Shown one piece after another: positions 16,138-24,452 of a DNA stretch of 64,000 nt (position 1 is its first letter; each line of letters begins with the position of its first letter). The notes beneath the pieces were generated by a model. That model searched no databases and was not told the origin of the DNA. It worked only from the letters and a program-made list of their open reading frames with translations. This DNA is from Lunatimonas salinarum (GTDB lineage Bacteria > Bacteroidota > Bacteroidia > Cytophagales > Cyclobacteriaceae), in the NCBI RefSeq assembly GCF_017811155.1, contig NZ_JACVCV010000003.1, positions 1-64,000 on the forward strand, in the 5' to 3' direction. Position numbers and translations under genes: made by a program.

Positions 16138-16959
16138 ATGGCATGGTATAAACAGCTATTCGTAATGGCCCTTACGCTGGCCTTGGGTGCGTCCTGCGTG
16201 TCCAACAAGCGGATTATTTACTTACAAAACCTGGAAGGCAACGTACCGATTGCGGACGGGGAACTGATCACCTACGAACTTCCCGAGTACCGCCTGCAGT
16301 TTAACGACATCCTCGATATCAATGTCAAAACCGCCGAGGATATGATCAAGGAGGGTTTTGGTTTTCAGGATCAGACTGCCGGAAGTGGAAACCGGGCAAT
16401 GATCGGTCAAATTGCTCAAACGGGTGGGGACATCTATTACATGACTGGGTTTACGATCGATCGAAACGGTAATGTTCGCCTTCCATTGTTGGGAGATGTT
16501 TCCGTAATGCAAATGACCTTGGAGGAAGCCCGACTGGAAATCGAATCCAAGCTAAGGGAATATGTGAAATCGGAACTATTCGTTACAGTGAAGTTGGGAG
16601 GGGTTCGCTTTTCTACATTGGGAGAATTTCGTCGCCCGGGTAAGCACGTAGTCCTACAAGATAGGATGACCATCTTCGAAGCTATTGCCCACTCCGGTGA
16701 CCTAACGACCGTCGCAAAGCGGGATGAGTTGCTTATCATTCGGCAATACCCAGACGGCACCAGGCTGCACCGGGTCAATCTAAACGATAGGCATATCGTA
16801 CACTCCCCCTTTTACTTTATCCAACCCAATGATCAGCTATATGCCGAACCCATGAAGGTACGGGAAGTAGGCTCGGGTGAAAACGCCTCACAGACGTTAG
16901 CCTTGCTGATTTCGTCCGTAACCGCTATTGCGCTTGTCTTAAATATTATTACCCGCTAA
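16138..16959 (+). CDS. Wza-like polysaccharide export lipoprotein
   Basis: The 273-residue lipoprotein has lipobox LGASC with Cys20. A Poly_export domain follows from about residue 50 (YRLQFNDILDINVKTAED) with the FTIDRNGNVRLPLLGDV segment, then one SLBB-like domain (VTVKLGGVRFSTLGEFRRPG ... TIFEAIAHSGDLT). It ends with a hydrophobic helix (TLALLISSVTAIALVLNII), as is usual for Bacteroidota homologues. It forms the outer-membrane/periplasmic export channel for a Wzy-dependent polysaccharide. Its stop overlaps the start of the co-polymerase/kinase gene (TAATG), so the pair is translationally coupled. This is the first gene of the locus. Confidence 0.93.
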   Translation: MAWYKQLFVMALTLALGASCVSNKRIIYLQNLEGNVPIADGELITYELPEYRLQFNDILDINVKTAEDMIKEGFGFQDQTAGSGNRAMIGQIAQTGGDIYYMTGFTIDRNGNVRLPLLGDVSVMQMTLEEARLEIESKLREYVKSELFVTVKLGGVRFSTLGEFRRPGKHVVLQDRMTIFEAIAHSGDLTTVAKRDELLIIRQYPDGTRLHRVNLNDRHIVHSPFYFIQPNDQLYAEPMKVREVGSGENASQTLALLISSVTAIALVLNIITR

Positions 16960-19379
16960 TGAAACCATCTAGTACATACTCCCAAAGTACTGCATCCGAA
17001 GAGGATCAGATAGACTTAAGGGCAACCCTGTTTAAATACCTGAGCCATTGGCCCATCATTACCCTTTCGGTTTGTTTCGGATTGGCAGTAGCCTTTTTGG
17101 CAAATCGCTGGGCGACGCCAATCTATCGGGTAGAAAGTTCCGTACTTGTCACCGACGACCCTAGCGGAACCGGGCAGGACTTATTTAGTGCGGCGGCCCT
17201 GTTTAAACCCCGCGCGAACGTCGATAATGAGATCGGTATCCTCAAATCCTACTCCATTGCCGAGGAAACGGTCAAAAAAATGGACCTCAACGTACGCTAC
17301 TACCTAAAGGGACTATTAAAAACGTCCCAAATTTACGGCAACAATCCCATCTTTGTGGACGTGGACTGGTCCAAACCACAAATGATCGGAGGCAGGTTTC
17401 GGGTAGAGATCAAAGACAGCGGCCGCTTTTCGCTGTTTTATGAAACGGAAAATTTTTCTCTCTACAACCCGCAGGATCCCCGGTACAAAAGCCGGATAGA
17501 AAATCTGCCGGCAATAGAGGGGGAATATGCCTTCGGAGAACCCATATCGGGCAACACTTACCACTTTTCCATCGAAAACACGAGCGCACTTCCCGGGGAA
17601 ATCGTCTTCTTTGACCTACAGGATACCCCCTCCCTCGCCTTTGCCTACCAATCCAACCTTCAGGTAAATGCGATTAACAAAATGGCCTCCATACTAACGT
17701 TAAGTTTGGAAACACCCATACGACGAATGGGAGAAGAATACCTCAATAAACTGATGGACTCTTACCTGGAACGGGAACTACGTGAAAAAAACAAAGCTTC
17801 TGAAAACACCGTCCTCTTTATAGAAAATCAGCTGCAGGGCATTACCGACTCCCTAAACTACTTTGAAAGCCGGCTGGAGCAATACCGCTCGGAAAACCGC
17901 ATCTTCAACCTCTCCCAAGAAGGCAATCAGATATTCTCCCGACTGCAGGAAGTAGAAAAAGAAAAAGGAACAGCGGAACTTCAAATGAGCTACTATCAAA
18001 CCTTACAAACCTACCTACAGCGGGACGACCTAAACAATATTGTAGCACCATCCGTCATGGGCGTAGCAGACCCCCTACTAAACTCCCTCGTGCTAAACCT
18101 TTCCGAACTGCAGGCACAAAAAATCACCCTTTCGGCCAATCTATCCGAGCAGACACCTGCGGTAAGGGAAATCAACAGCAAAATACTTAACGTCAAGAAT
18201 GCCCTGCAGGAAAACATCAACAACGCCATACGGAACAACCAAACCCTGATCACCGAACTGGATAGCCGCATCCGCCTGATCGAACGGGAAATCAACACCT
18301 TGCCCGTAACCGAACGCCAACTGCTTGGCATTCAGCGACAGTTTAGCATCAACGAAAACATCTACGTATACCTGCTTCAAAAAAGGGCGGAGGCCGAAAT
18401 CACCAAGGCCTCCAACATGCCCAAAAACAAAATCCTGGATCAAGCAAAATCCAGTCAGTTTCCCATCGCCCCACGGAAGGCACTGAATATGCTGATTGGA
18501 ATCATTTTGGGATTGGTGATCCCGATTGGCTTTATCAGCTTACGGGACCTGCTGAATATCAAGCTGGAAGATCCCAAATACATCGAAAAGGAAGGCCGTG
18601 TACCCCTGATCGGCACCATAGGTCGTAACACCACCGGTCAAAATGTGCCCGTGTTTACCAGTCCACGTTCTACCGTAACCGAATCCTTTAGGGGCTTACG
18701 GGCCGACATTACCTACCTCGTCCCCAATCAGGAAAAAATCACCTGCCTCTTTACCTCAAGCATTTCCGGCGAGGGCAAAACCTTCGCCTCCATCAACTTG
18801 GCCGCGGCTTATGCACTCATGGGCAAGCGTACCCTGCTTATCGGGTTGGATTTGCGCAAACCCAAAATCGCCGAGGAATTTGGCCTGAGCAATGACCGGG
18901 GCGTAAGTACCGTGCTAAGCTCTCAAGCGGTATGGAAGGAGGTCGTGAAACCTTCCGGCTACGAAAACTTGGATATTATCCTCTCCGGACCCATCCCGCC
19001 AAACCCTTCCGAGCTATTGCTTCAGGAAAAGTTTGCCCTAACGATGGCCGAGCTGAAGGAGTCGTACGACGTGGTCGTGATGGACTGCCCGCCGGTAGGC
19101 CTGGTATCGGAGACCAAGCAGCTTTTTCCCTTTGCAGATGTAAGCTTCTACGTATTCCGGCAGGACTACTCCCACCGCGAAAACGTACAGATCCTCAACA
19201 ACCTGGTGGAAAAAGGCGGTGTTACCAAGATCTACGCCCTCTTCAACGACGTGCACAAGGATCTGGGATACGGCTATGGGTACGGTTACGGCTACGGTTA
19301 CGGCTACGGCAACACGTATGGATACCACGAAGAAGTGGTACTACCTTGGTGGAAAAGGGCACTGAGGAGGAAGAAGTGA
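16959..19379 (+). CDS. Wzc-like polysaccharide co-polymerase with BY-kinase domain and Tyr-rich tail
   Basis: The 806-residue inner-membrane protein has a Wzz domain (first helix near residues 32-50, second near 508-526), a long coiled-coil periplasmic part (about 270-470) and a cytoplasmic bacterial tyrosine kinase domain. Walker A is SSISGEGKT near residue 602, Walker A' is LLIGLDLRKP and Walker B is VVVMDCPPVG near 704. The C-terminus is a repeat of Gly-Tyr pairs (GYGYGYGYGYGYGYGNTYGY) just before PWWKRALRRKK. Such Tyr clusters are autophosphorylation sites in this family and control chain length and export. The Tyr-rich stretch is encoded by a hexanucleotide-like ggytac repeat (about 19267-19325). 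Confidence 0.95.
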   Translation: MKPSSTYSQSTASEEDQIDLRATLFKYLSHWPIITLSVCFGLAVAFLANRWATPIYRVESSVLVTDDPSGTGQDLFSAAALFKPRANVDNEIGILKSYSIAEETVKKMDLNVRYYLKGLLKTSQIYGNNPIFVDVDWSKPQMIGGRFRVEIKDSGRFSLFYETENFSLYNPQDPRYKSRIENLPAIEGEYAFGEPISGNTYHFSIENTSALPGEIVFFDLQDTPSLAFAYQSNLQVNAINKMASILTLSLETPIRRMGEEYLNKLMDSYLERELREKNKASENTVLFIENQLQGITDSLNYFESRLEQYRSENRIFNLSQEGNQIFSRLQEVEKEKGTAELQMSYYQTLQTYLQRDDLNNIVAPSVMGVADPLLNSLVLNLSELQAQKITLSANLSEQTPAVREINSKILNVKNALQENINNAIRNNQTLITELDSRIRLIEREINTLPVTERQLLGIQRQFSINENIYVYLLQKRAEAEITKASNMPKNKILDQAKSSQFPIAPRKALNMLIGIILGLVIPIGFISLRDLLNIKLEDPKYIEKEGRVPLIGTIGRNTTGQNVPVFTSPRSTVTESFRGLRADITYLVPNQEKITCLFTSSISGEGKTFASINLAAAYALMGKRTLLIGLDLRKPKIAEEFGLSNDRGVSTVLSSQAVWKEVVKPSGYENLDIILSGPIPPNPSELLLQEKFALTMAELKESYDVVVMDCPPVGLVSETKQLFPFADVSFYVFRQDYSHRENVQILNNLVEKGGVTKIYALFNDVHKDLGYGYGYGYGYGYGYGNTYGYHEEVVLPWWKRALRRKK

Positions 19380-19392
19380 GGTAGGTAGACGT

Positions 19393-19526
19393 AAGAGGTG
19401 AGATTTGAGATGCTAGATTTGAGATATGAGATCTTAGACCGATTTTCTCACGATCCAACAGTTCGACGATTTGAAAGTATGAATGAGATGGCTTCGTCGC
19501 GCATTCCTCGCAATGACGACAACTGA
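19393..19526 (+). repeat. Composite intergenic repeat, copy 1 (upstream of the YoeB-type TA locus)
   Basis: The modules in order are: a run of AGATTTGAGAT / AGATATGAGAT words; gattttctcacgatccaac; agttcgacgatttgaaag; and gaatgagatggcttcgtc ... cctcgcaatgacgac. The same order and near-identical sequence recur at 20214-20350, and in reverse orientation at about 36905-37040. No coding potential is credible. Confidence 0.75.
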
Positions 19527-19604
19527 TTGAACGCTTGATAAACTCAATTGGAGTCAAATTCGTTTGACTAACTACAAACCCTCCAATAAATCCTGATCTT
19601 GCTT

Positions 19605-19802
19605 ATGAACTACTTAATCGTTCACCCCGATAATGAAGCCAAACTCAATGCTATAAAAGCGGTGCTCAAAGCATTGGACGTAGCCTTTGAAGAAGGCAAA
19701 GGCGCCTATAATCCAGCTTTTGAAGAGAAAATAAAGGAAGGTGAAAAAGACATTCAGAGCGGCCGTACTGTGAAGGTAACACTGGACGATATATGGAAAT
19801 AG
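19605..19802 (+). CDS. Antitoxin of a YoeB/RelE-type toxin-antitoxin pair
   Basis: ATG at 19605 (MNYLIVHPDNEAKLNAIKAV) gives 65 residues; a TTG at 19599 is rejected. The protein is small and acidic, with a central KALDVAFEEGKGAYNPAFEE segment and a C-terminal KVTLDDIWK tail, as in DUF2683-like antitoxins paired with YoeB-type toxins in Bacteroidota. The C-terminal tail probably wraps the toxin. Its last ten bases overlap the toxin start, the usual coupling of such pairs. It likely represses its own promoter. Confidence 0.85.
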   Translation: MNYLIVHPDNEAKLNAIKAVLKALDVAFEEGKGAYNPAFEEKIKEGEKDIQSGRTVKVTLDDIWK

Positions 19803-20056
19803 AATTCACTCAACAGGCATACAAAGACCTTGAGGAGTGGAAAAAAAGTGGCAATTCAAAAGCCCTAAAGAAAATTAGAGAACTTACTGAAGCAATTCTA
19901 ACGGATCCGTTTTCTGGGATCGGCAAGCCTGAACCTCTCAAATACCAATACACGGGAAAATGGTCGAGACGAATAGACAGAGAACATCGATACATCTATG
20001 AGATCAGAAATAATACCCTATATGTATTTTCTCTACGCGGACATTATACGCCATAG
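19793..20056 (+). CDS. YoeB/Txe-family mRNA interferase toxin
   Basis: The 87-residue protein MEIEFTQQAYKDLEEWKKSG ... KIRELTEAILTDPFSGIGKP ... KWSRRIDREHRYIYEI ... VFSLRGHYTP carries the full YoeB pattern. The PFxGIGKPEPLK, SRRIDxEHR and C-terminal RGHY segments contribute to the ribosome-dependent RNase site; the conserved Glu, Arg, His and Tyr residues are present. It appears intact. The pair lies between two near-identical composite repeats, inside a polysaccharide locus it has no functional tie to, which suggests a mobile or selfish insertion. Confidence 0.93.
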   Translation: MEIEFTQQAYKDLEEWKKSGNSKALKKIRELTEAILTDPFSGIGKPEPLKYQYTGKWSRRIDREHRYIYEIRNNTLYVFSLRGHYTP

Positions 20057-20213
20057 TCTCTAATAGGGTGCGGTCTGGAGGAAAATCTTCTCGCGCCGTC
20101 ATTGCGAGGCTTGCGAATAAGCTTAATCTGAAAAGTAAGTAGACGATAAACCAAAAGCAGTATTTAGAATCGATAACCGACATCAAGCCGCGGCAATCCC
20201 CCTGAGGAGACGT

Positions 20214-20350
20214 AAGATTTGAGATGTTAGATATGAGATATGAGATCTTAGATCTTAGACCAGATTTTCTCCCGATCCAACGTTTCGACGATTCGACAGC
20301 ACGAATGAGATTGCTTCGCTCATGCGTCGCTCGCAATGACGACAACGATT
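20214..20350 (+). repeat. Composite intergenic repeat, copy 2 (downstream of the YoeB-type TA locus)
   Basis: It has the same module order as 19393-19526: AGATATGAGAT word run, gattttctcccgatccaac, gtttcgacgattcgacag, then gaatgagattgcttcgctc ... ctcgcaatgacgacaac. A second piece of the last module, gtcattgcgaggcttgcg ... gcaatccccctgaggagac, lies just upstream at 20098-20213. Confidence 0.75.
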
Positions 20351-20481
20351 GAAAATAAACCCCATCCGACGGTTCACCAAGCCAAAATTTCGCGGGTTAT
20401 ATCAACCATATTCAACCTTATTTCTACTCTATTTCACGCACCTGTCTACCGAGAAGGTAGCGTGTGTATCTTTTTTTACCA

Positions 20482-21531
20482 ATGAAACTTGAAAACTCAA
20501 AAATACTAGTCACCGGCGGCGCCGGCTTTATCGGATCCAACCTGGTAGATCGGCTACTGGAACAGGACAACGAGGTCGTATGCCTGGACAATTTTGCTAC
20601 AGGCAAGCAGGAAAACCTGGCAGAGGCATTAAAAAACAAACGCTTTACTCTAATAGAGGGAGATATTCGCAATGAAAAAGACTGCGCCAAGGCCGTAGCC
20701 GGCTGCGACTACGTACTCCATCAAGCGGCCCTGGGCTCCGTACCCCGATCCATTCAGGACCCCGCTACCAGCGTGGACGTCAATATCGGTGGATTTGTGA
20801 AAATGCTCTTTGCCGCCAAAGAGGCCGGCGTAAAGCGCTTTGTGTACGCAGCAAGCTCCTCCACCTACGGAGACCATCCTGCCCTGCCGAAGGTAGAGCA
20901 CGTCATTGGCAATTCCCTCTCCCCCTATGCCATCACCAAATACGTGGATGAACTCTTTGCGAAGAACTTTTCCGATATTTACGGCATAGAAACCATCGGA
21001 TTGCGCTACTTCAATGTCTTTGGCAGAAGGCAGGACCCCAACGGCGCCTATGCCGCGGTCATCCCAAAGTTTGTTTCCTCCCTGATCCGGCACGAAAGCC
21101 CCCAAATCAACGGGGACGGATCGTACTCTCGTGATTTTACCTACATAGAGAATGTGATACAGGCCAATGAACTGGCCGCCGCAGTACCAACAGAAGAAAT
21201 AAAAGCACGTTTGAAAGACTATCGAAAAGAAACTCCCGGCGTACCTGAAGGCAAAGAAGGTAGCGGCCTGGCCGAGGTCTTTAATGTGGCCTATGGAGAA
21301 AGGGCATCCCTAAACGAACTGGCTGAGGCTTTAAAAAAAGGACTTTCGGTGTACGATCCTAAAATCAAACATGTCGAGTTCCAATACGGGCCTGGCCGGG
21401 CAGGAGATGTTCCCCACTCCCTGGCATCCATCGACAAAGGCCGAATTGTCCTTGGCTACGCGCCCCAATATTCCCTGCGCACCGGACTAGAAGAAGCCTG
21501 TGCGTGGTACTGGGAGACCTTATCGGTCTGA
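20482..21531 (+). CDS. NAD-dependent UDP-N-acetylhexosamine 4-epimerase (WbpP-like)
   Basis: ATG at 20482 gives a 349-residue extended short-chain dehydrogenase; a GTG at 20464 is rejected. The NAD-binding motif is GGAGFIGSN. A substrate loop AALGSVPRSIQDP and the catalytic segment YAASSSTYGD followed by SPYAITKYVDEL give the Ser/Tyr-x-x-x-Lys set. The FGRRQDPNGAYAAVIPKF segment is typical of WbpP/TviC proteins, which interconvert UDP-GlcNAc and UDP-GalNAc (or their uronic acids). It supplies a nucleotide sugar for the polysaccharide. The gene is flanked by repeats on both sides, so it may have its own promoter. Confidence 0.9.
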   Translation: MKLENSKILVTGGAGFIGSNLVDRLLEQDNEVVCLDNFATGKQENLAEALKNKRFTLIEGDIRNEKDCAKAVAGCDYVLHQAALGSVPRSIQDPATSVDVNIGGFVKMLFAAKEAGVKRFVYAASSSTYGDHPALPKVEHVIGNSLSPYAITKYVDELFAKNFSDIYGIETIGLRYFNVFGRRQDPNGAYAAVIPKFVSSLIRHESPQINGDGSYSRDFTYIENVIQANELAAAVPTEEIKARLKDYRKETPGVPEGKEGSGLAEVFNVAYGERASLNELAEALKKGLSVYDPKIKHVEFQYGPGRAGDVPHSLASIDKGRIVLGYAPQYSLRTGLEEACAWYWETLSV

Positions 21532-21554
21532 TCGTCGAATCGTCGTTATTGTCG

Positions 21555-21775
21555 AATCGTTTGACCGTCGAATCGTCGAATCGGTGGCGTTTCGAAGCGA
21601 AAGTTACTTGCGGATTGTAACACAGGTAGCTTTTAGATAGAAGTCTCTGATCAAACTATTTACAGCATCTTTAGAAAACCCCATCGATCAAACAGTTCGA
21701 CGATTCCACAGTTCGACAACAAGACGATTCAACAGTTCGACAACAAGACGATTCGACAGTTCGACAAAACAAACC
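21555..21775 (+). repeat. 147-bp direct repeat plus 24-bp tandem repeats, copy 1
   Basis: Bases 21555-21701 match 22221-22367 over 147 positions with about four mismatches by eye. Both contain GTCGAATCGTCGAATCGG, then ggcgtttcgaagcgaaag and a unique stretch ending gatcaaacagttcgac. Bases 21700-21775 carry about three copies of a 24-base unit, acgattcNacagttcgacaacaag, running up to the ATG of the four-helix-bundle gene. Confidence 0.85.
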
Positions 21776-22177
21776 ATGCTCCCACCCTTCCACACGTATT
21801 CATTTGAAAAACTTGAAGTCTGGATTTTGGCAAAGGAACTGAGGGTTGACATCTACAAACTAACTCAAAGTTTCCCTAGAGAGGAACAATACAACCTAAC
21901 AAGCCAGCTTAGAAGAGCAATAGGTTCTGTCACTGCAAATTTAGTAGAAGGCTCGGGAAGAGCCTCTGATAAGGACAGGGCACGGTTTACTAACAATGCG
22001 TATAGCAGTGCGCTGGAAGTATTAGATCATCTAATCGCTGCTTTCGACCTTGGATTTATCGAACAATCCGATTACACAACATTCCGACTAAAACTCGACA
22101 AATTAATAAACAAGCTCAACGCTTATTACAAGTACCAGGTAAATAGGGACGGCGATTTGAGAACAAGAAGAGATTAG
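21776..22177 (+). CDS. Four-helix-bundle protein (S23 / 23S rRNA intervening-sequence family)
   Basis: The 133-residue all-alpha protein begins with aromatic residues (YSFEKLEVWILAKEL) and contains RRAIGSVTANLVEGSGRASD, the conserved SxxxNxxEGxGR core of this family. The later EVLDHLIAAFDLGFI and KLDKLINKLNAYYKY helices also fit. The family forms pentamers, is found inside rRNA intervening sequences and scattered near polysaccharide genes in Bacteroidota, and has no settled function. It lies alone between two copies of a 147-bp direct repeat, which makes it look like an inserted cassette. Confidence 0.92.
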   Translation: MLPPFHTYSFEKLEVWILAKELRVDIYKLTQSFPREEQYNLTSQLRRAIGSVTANLVEGSGRASDKDRARFTNNAYSSALEVLDHLIAAFDLGFIEQSDYTTFRLKLDKLINKLNAYYKYQVNRDGDLRTRRD

Positions 22178-22220
22178 GGAATCTTTCGGATCTTTTAATT
22201 GTCGATCTGTTTTAGTGGCA

Positions 22221-22438
22221 AATCGTTTGACCGTCGAATCGTCGAATCGGTGGCGTTTCGAAGCGAAAGTTACTTGCGGATTGTAACACAGGTAGCTTTT
22301 AGTTAGAAGTTTTTGATCAAATTATTTACAGCATCTTTAGAAAACCCCATCGATCAAACAGTTCGACAACAAGACGATTCCACAGTTCGACGATTCGACA
22401 GTTCGACAACAAGACGATTCGACAGTTCGACAAATCAC
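22221..22438 (+). repeat. 147-bp direct repeat plus short tandem words, copy 2
   Basis: This is the second copy of the repeat at 21555-21701, here at 22221-22367. It is followed by acgattccacagttcgacg / acagttcgacaacaag words up to 22438, just before the ATG at 22446. Both copies therefore form the immediate leader of the gene they precede. Confidence 0.85.
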
Positions 22439-22445
22439 AAAAGAC

Positions 22446-23462
22446 ATGACCAAAATACTCGTCACCGGCGCCGCTGGATTTATCGGCTTCCACCTTTGCA
22501 GGCAGCTGCTTGCGTTGGGCTACGAAGTGCTGGGCCTGGACAATATCAATGACTACTACGATGTCAACCTGAAATACGGCCGTCTTGCCGAATTAGGCAT
22601 CATTGCTGACGACCACCTGCCTCACAACCAGATCGTTACCGGGGAAAAGTACGATGATCGCTTTCAATTTATCAAGCTTAACCTGGAAGACCGGGAGAAG
22701 CTACCGGAGCTTTTTAATAGTTATAAGATTGACAAGGTCTGCAACCTAGCCGCCCAAGCCGGAGTAAGGTATAGCCTGGAAAATCCCATGGCCTATATCG
22801 AAAGCAATATCACCGGCTTTGCCAACTTGCTGGAATGCATCCGCCATACTGGGATCAAGAAGCTCGTCTATGCCAGTAGCTCAAGTGTATATGGCTTGAA
22901 TGACAAGGTACCATTCTCGACCGAGGACATGGTGGACCATCCCATAAGCCTCTATGCGGCTACCAAAAAGAGCAACGAACTCATGGCCCATACCTACAGC
23001 CACCTTTATGGCATACAGACCATAGGCTTGCGCTTCTTTACCGTCTATGGCCCTTGGGGCCGGCCGGATATGGCTGTGTTTCTCTTTACCGACGCCATAT
23101 TGAATGACCGTCCAATCAAGGTATTTAATAACGGTAATCTTTCTAGGGATTTTACCTATATCGACGATATCGTCAATGGGGTAGTAGCCACCTTAGAGAA
23201 AGACGCACCCCAAACCTATTCCCTTTTCAATATCGGCAACGGCAATCCCGTAAAGTTATTGGACTTTATAGAAGCCATAGAAACTTGCCTAGGCAAGGAA
23301 GCCATTAAAGAAATGCTACCCATGCAGCCAGGAGATGTGGCAAGGACCTGGGCGGACACGAAGGGATTGGAAGATGTTTTCGGCTACAAGTCTTCAATCG
23401 GAATTGAAGAAGGGACTGCCCGTTTTAATAATTGGTACACTGGATATTATCAAGTGGATTAA
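22446..23462 (+). CDS. UDP-glucuronate 4-epimerase-like sugar-nucleotide epimerase
   Basis: The 338-residue extended SDR has NAD motif GAAGFIGFH, GLDNINDYYDVNLKYGRL (characteristic of the CapI / UDP-glucuronate epimerase group), AAQAGVRYSLENP, YASSSSVYGLN and SLYAATKKSNELMAHTY with the YxxxK pair. FTVYGPWGRPDMA is also diagnostic. It would interconvert UDP-GlcA and UDP-GalA in the cytoplasm for the polysaccharide repeat unit. The start at 22446 lies 8 bases after repeat sequence. A 120-base AT-rich gap separates it from rfbA. Confidence 0.92.
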   Translation: MTKILVTGAAGFIGFHLCRQLLALGYEVLGLDNINDYYDVNLKYGRLAELGIIADDHLPHNQIVTGEKYDDRFQFIKLNLEDREKLPELFNSYKIDKVCNLAAQAGVRYSLENPMAYIESNITGFANLLECIRHTGIKKLVYASSSSVYGLNDKVPFSTEDMVDHPISLYAATKKSNELMAHTYSHLYGIQTIGLRFFTVYGPWGRPDMAVFLFTDAILNDRPIKVFNNGNLSRDFTYIDDIVNGVVATLEKDAPQTYSLFNIGNGNPVKLLDFIEAIETCLGKEAIKEMLPMQPGDVARTWADTKGLEDVFGYKSSIGIEEGTARFNNWYTGYYQVD

Positions 23463-23582
23463 CATCAGAGTCTGTTATTTAGAACACGGGGTTGACCTAC
23501 TCTTGCTTCCAACTTTGGATATTGTACATCTAAACTATATATTTCCAATAACCTAATGACATATAACCAATAACTTTTAAGA

Positions 23583-24452
23583 ATGAAAGGAATTATTCTC
23601 GCTGGTGGGTCAGGAACCCGTTTGCACCCACTTACACAAGTGGTTTCCAAACAACTTTTGCCGGTCTATGACAAGCCCATGATCTACTATCCTTTGTCTG
23701 TATTGATGCTGGCTGGGATTAGAGAGATACTTATCATTTCCACCCCTCATGATTTGCCTAATTTTAAAAAGCTATTTTGCGACGGTAGCCAGTTGGGCAT
23801 TCAGCTGCAATATGAAGAGCAACCCAGCCCAGATGGATTAGCGCAGGCCTTTATCATTGGAGAGGAGTTTATAGGAGAGGATGATGTTTGTCTGGTGTTG
23901 GGGGATAACATCTTTTATGGAGCAGGCCTCTACAACCTATTGACAGACTCCATCAAAACTGTGGAGGAGGAAAAGAATGCGGTGGTGTTCGGCTATTATG
24001 TAGATGATCCGGAGCGATACGGCGTGGCGGAATTTGACCAGGAAGGCAATGTTCTCAGCATAGAAGAAAAACCTGCCAATCCCAAGTCCAATTATGCAGT
24101 GGTCGGACTCTATTTTTATCCCAATTCCGTCGTCCAAACGGCCAAAGCAGTTATTCCATCCGAAAGGGGAGAACTGGAGATCACTTCAGTCAACCAATTC
24201 TATCTTACAAATAACCAATTGAAGGTACAGGTAATGAGTCGTGGCTATGCTTGGCTGGATACCGGTACTCACGAAGCCCTGACCGAGGCTACCGAATTTG
24301 TCAAAGCGGTGGAAAAAAGAACCGGCCTTAAAATCGCTTGTCTGGAAGAAATTGGCTTAAGATACAACTGGATCCAAAAAGAAACACTTGCCCAAGATAT
24401 CCAAGATCTAAAAGGGGAGTATTACAATTACTTAAAGAAACTCGTAGTTTAA
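23583..24452 (+). CDS. rfbA: Glucose-1-phosphate thymidylyltransferase
   Basis: The 289-residue RfbA/RmlA enzyme has [20 protein letters not shown] at the N-terminus with the nucleotide-binding G-x-G-T-R-L and the catalytic [31 protein letters not shown] and [13 protein letters not shown] follow. It makes dTDP-glucose from Glc-1-P and dTTP, the first step to dTDP-rhamnose and related sugars. The length fits the family. It is coupled to rfbD by a TAATG overlap at 24450-24454. The rfbB and rfbC steps are not in this window. Confidence 0.96.
   Translation: MKGIILAGGSGTRLHPLTQVVSKQLLPVYDKPMIYYPLSVLMLAGIREILIISTPHDLPNFKKLFCDGSQLGIQLQYEEQPSPDGLAQAFIIGEEFIGEDDVCLVLGDNIFYGAGLYNLLTDSIKTVEEEKNAVVFGYYVDDPERYGVAEFDQEGNVLSIEEKPANPKSNYAVVGLYFYPNSVVQTAKAVIPSERGELEITSVNQFYLTNNQLKVQVMSRGYAWLDTGTHEALTEATEFVKAVEKRTGLKIACLEEIGLRYNWIQKETLAQDIQDLKGEYYNYLKKLVV

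Noticed and set aside
21700-21775. 24-bp tandem repeats as a CRISPR array
   Set aside because: The units are contiguous without spacers; they are simple tandem repeats.
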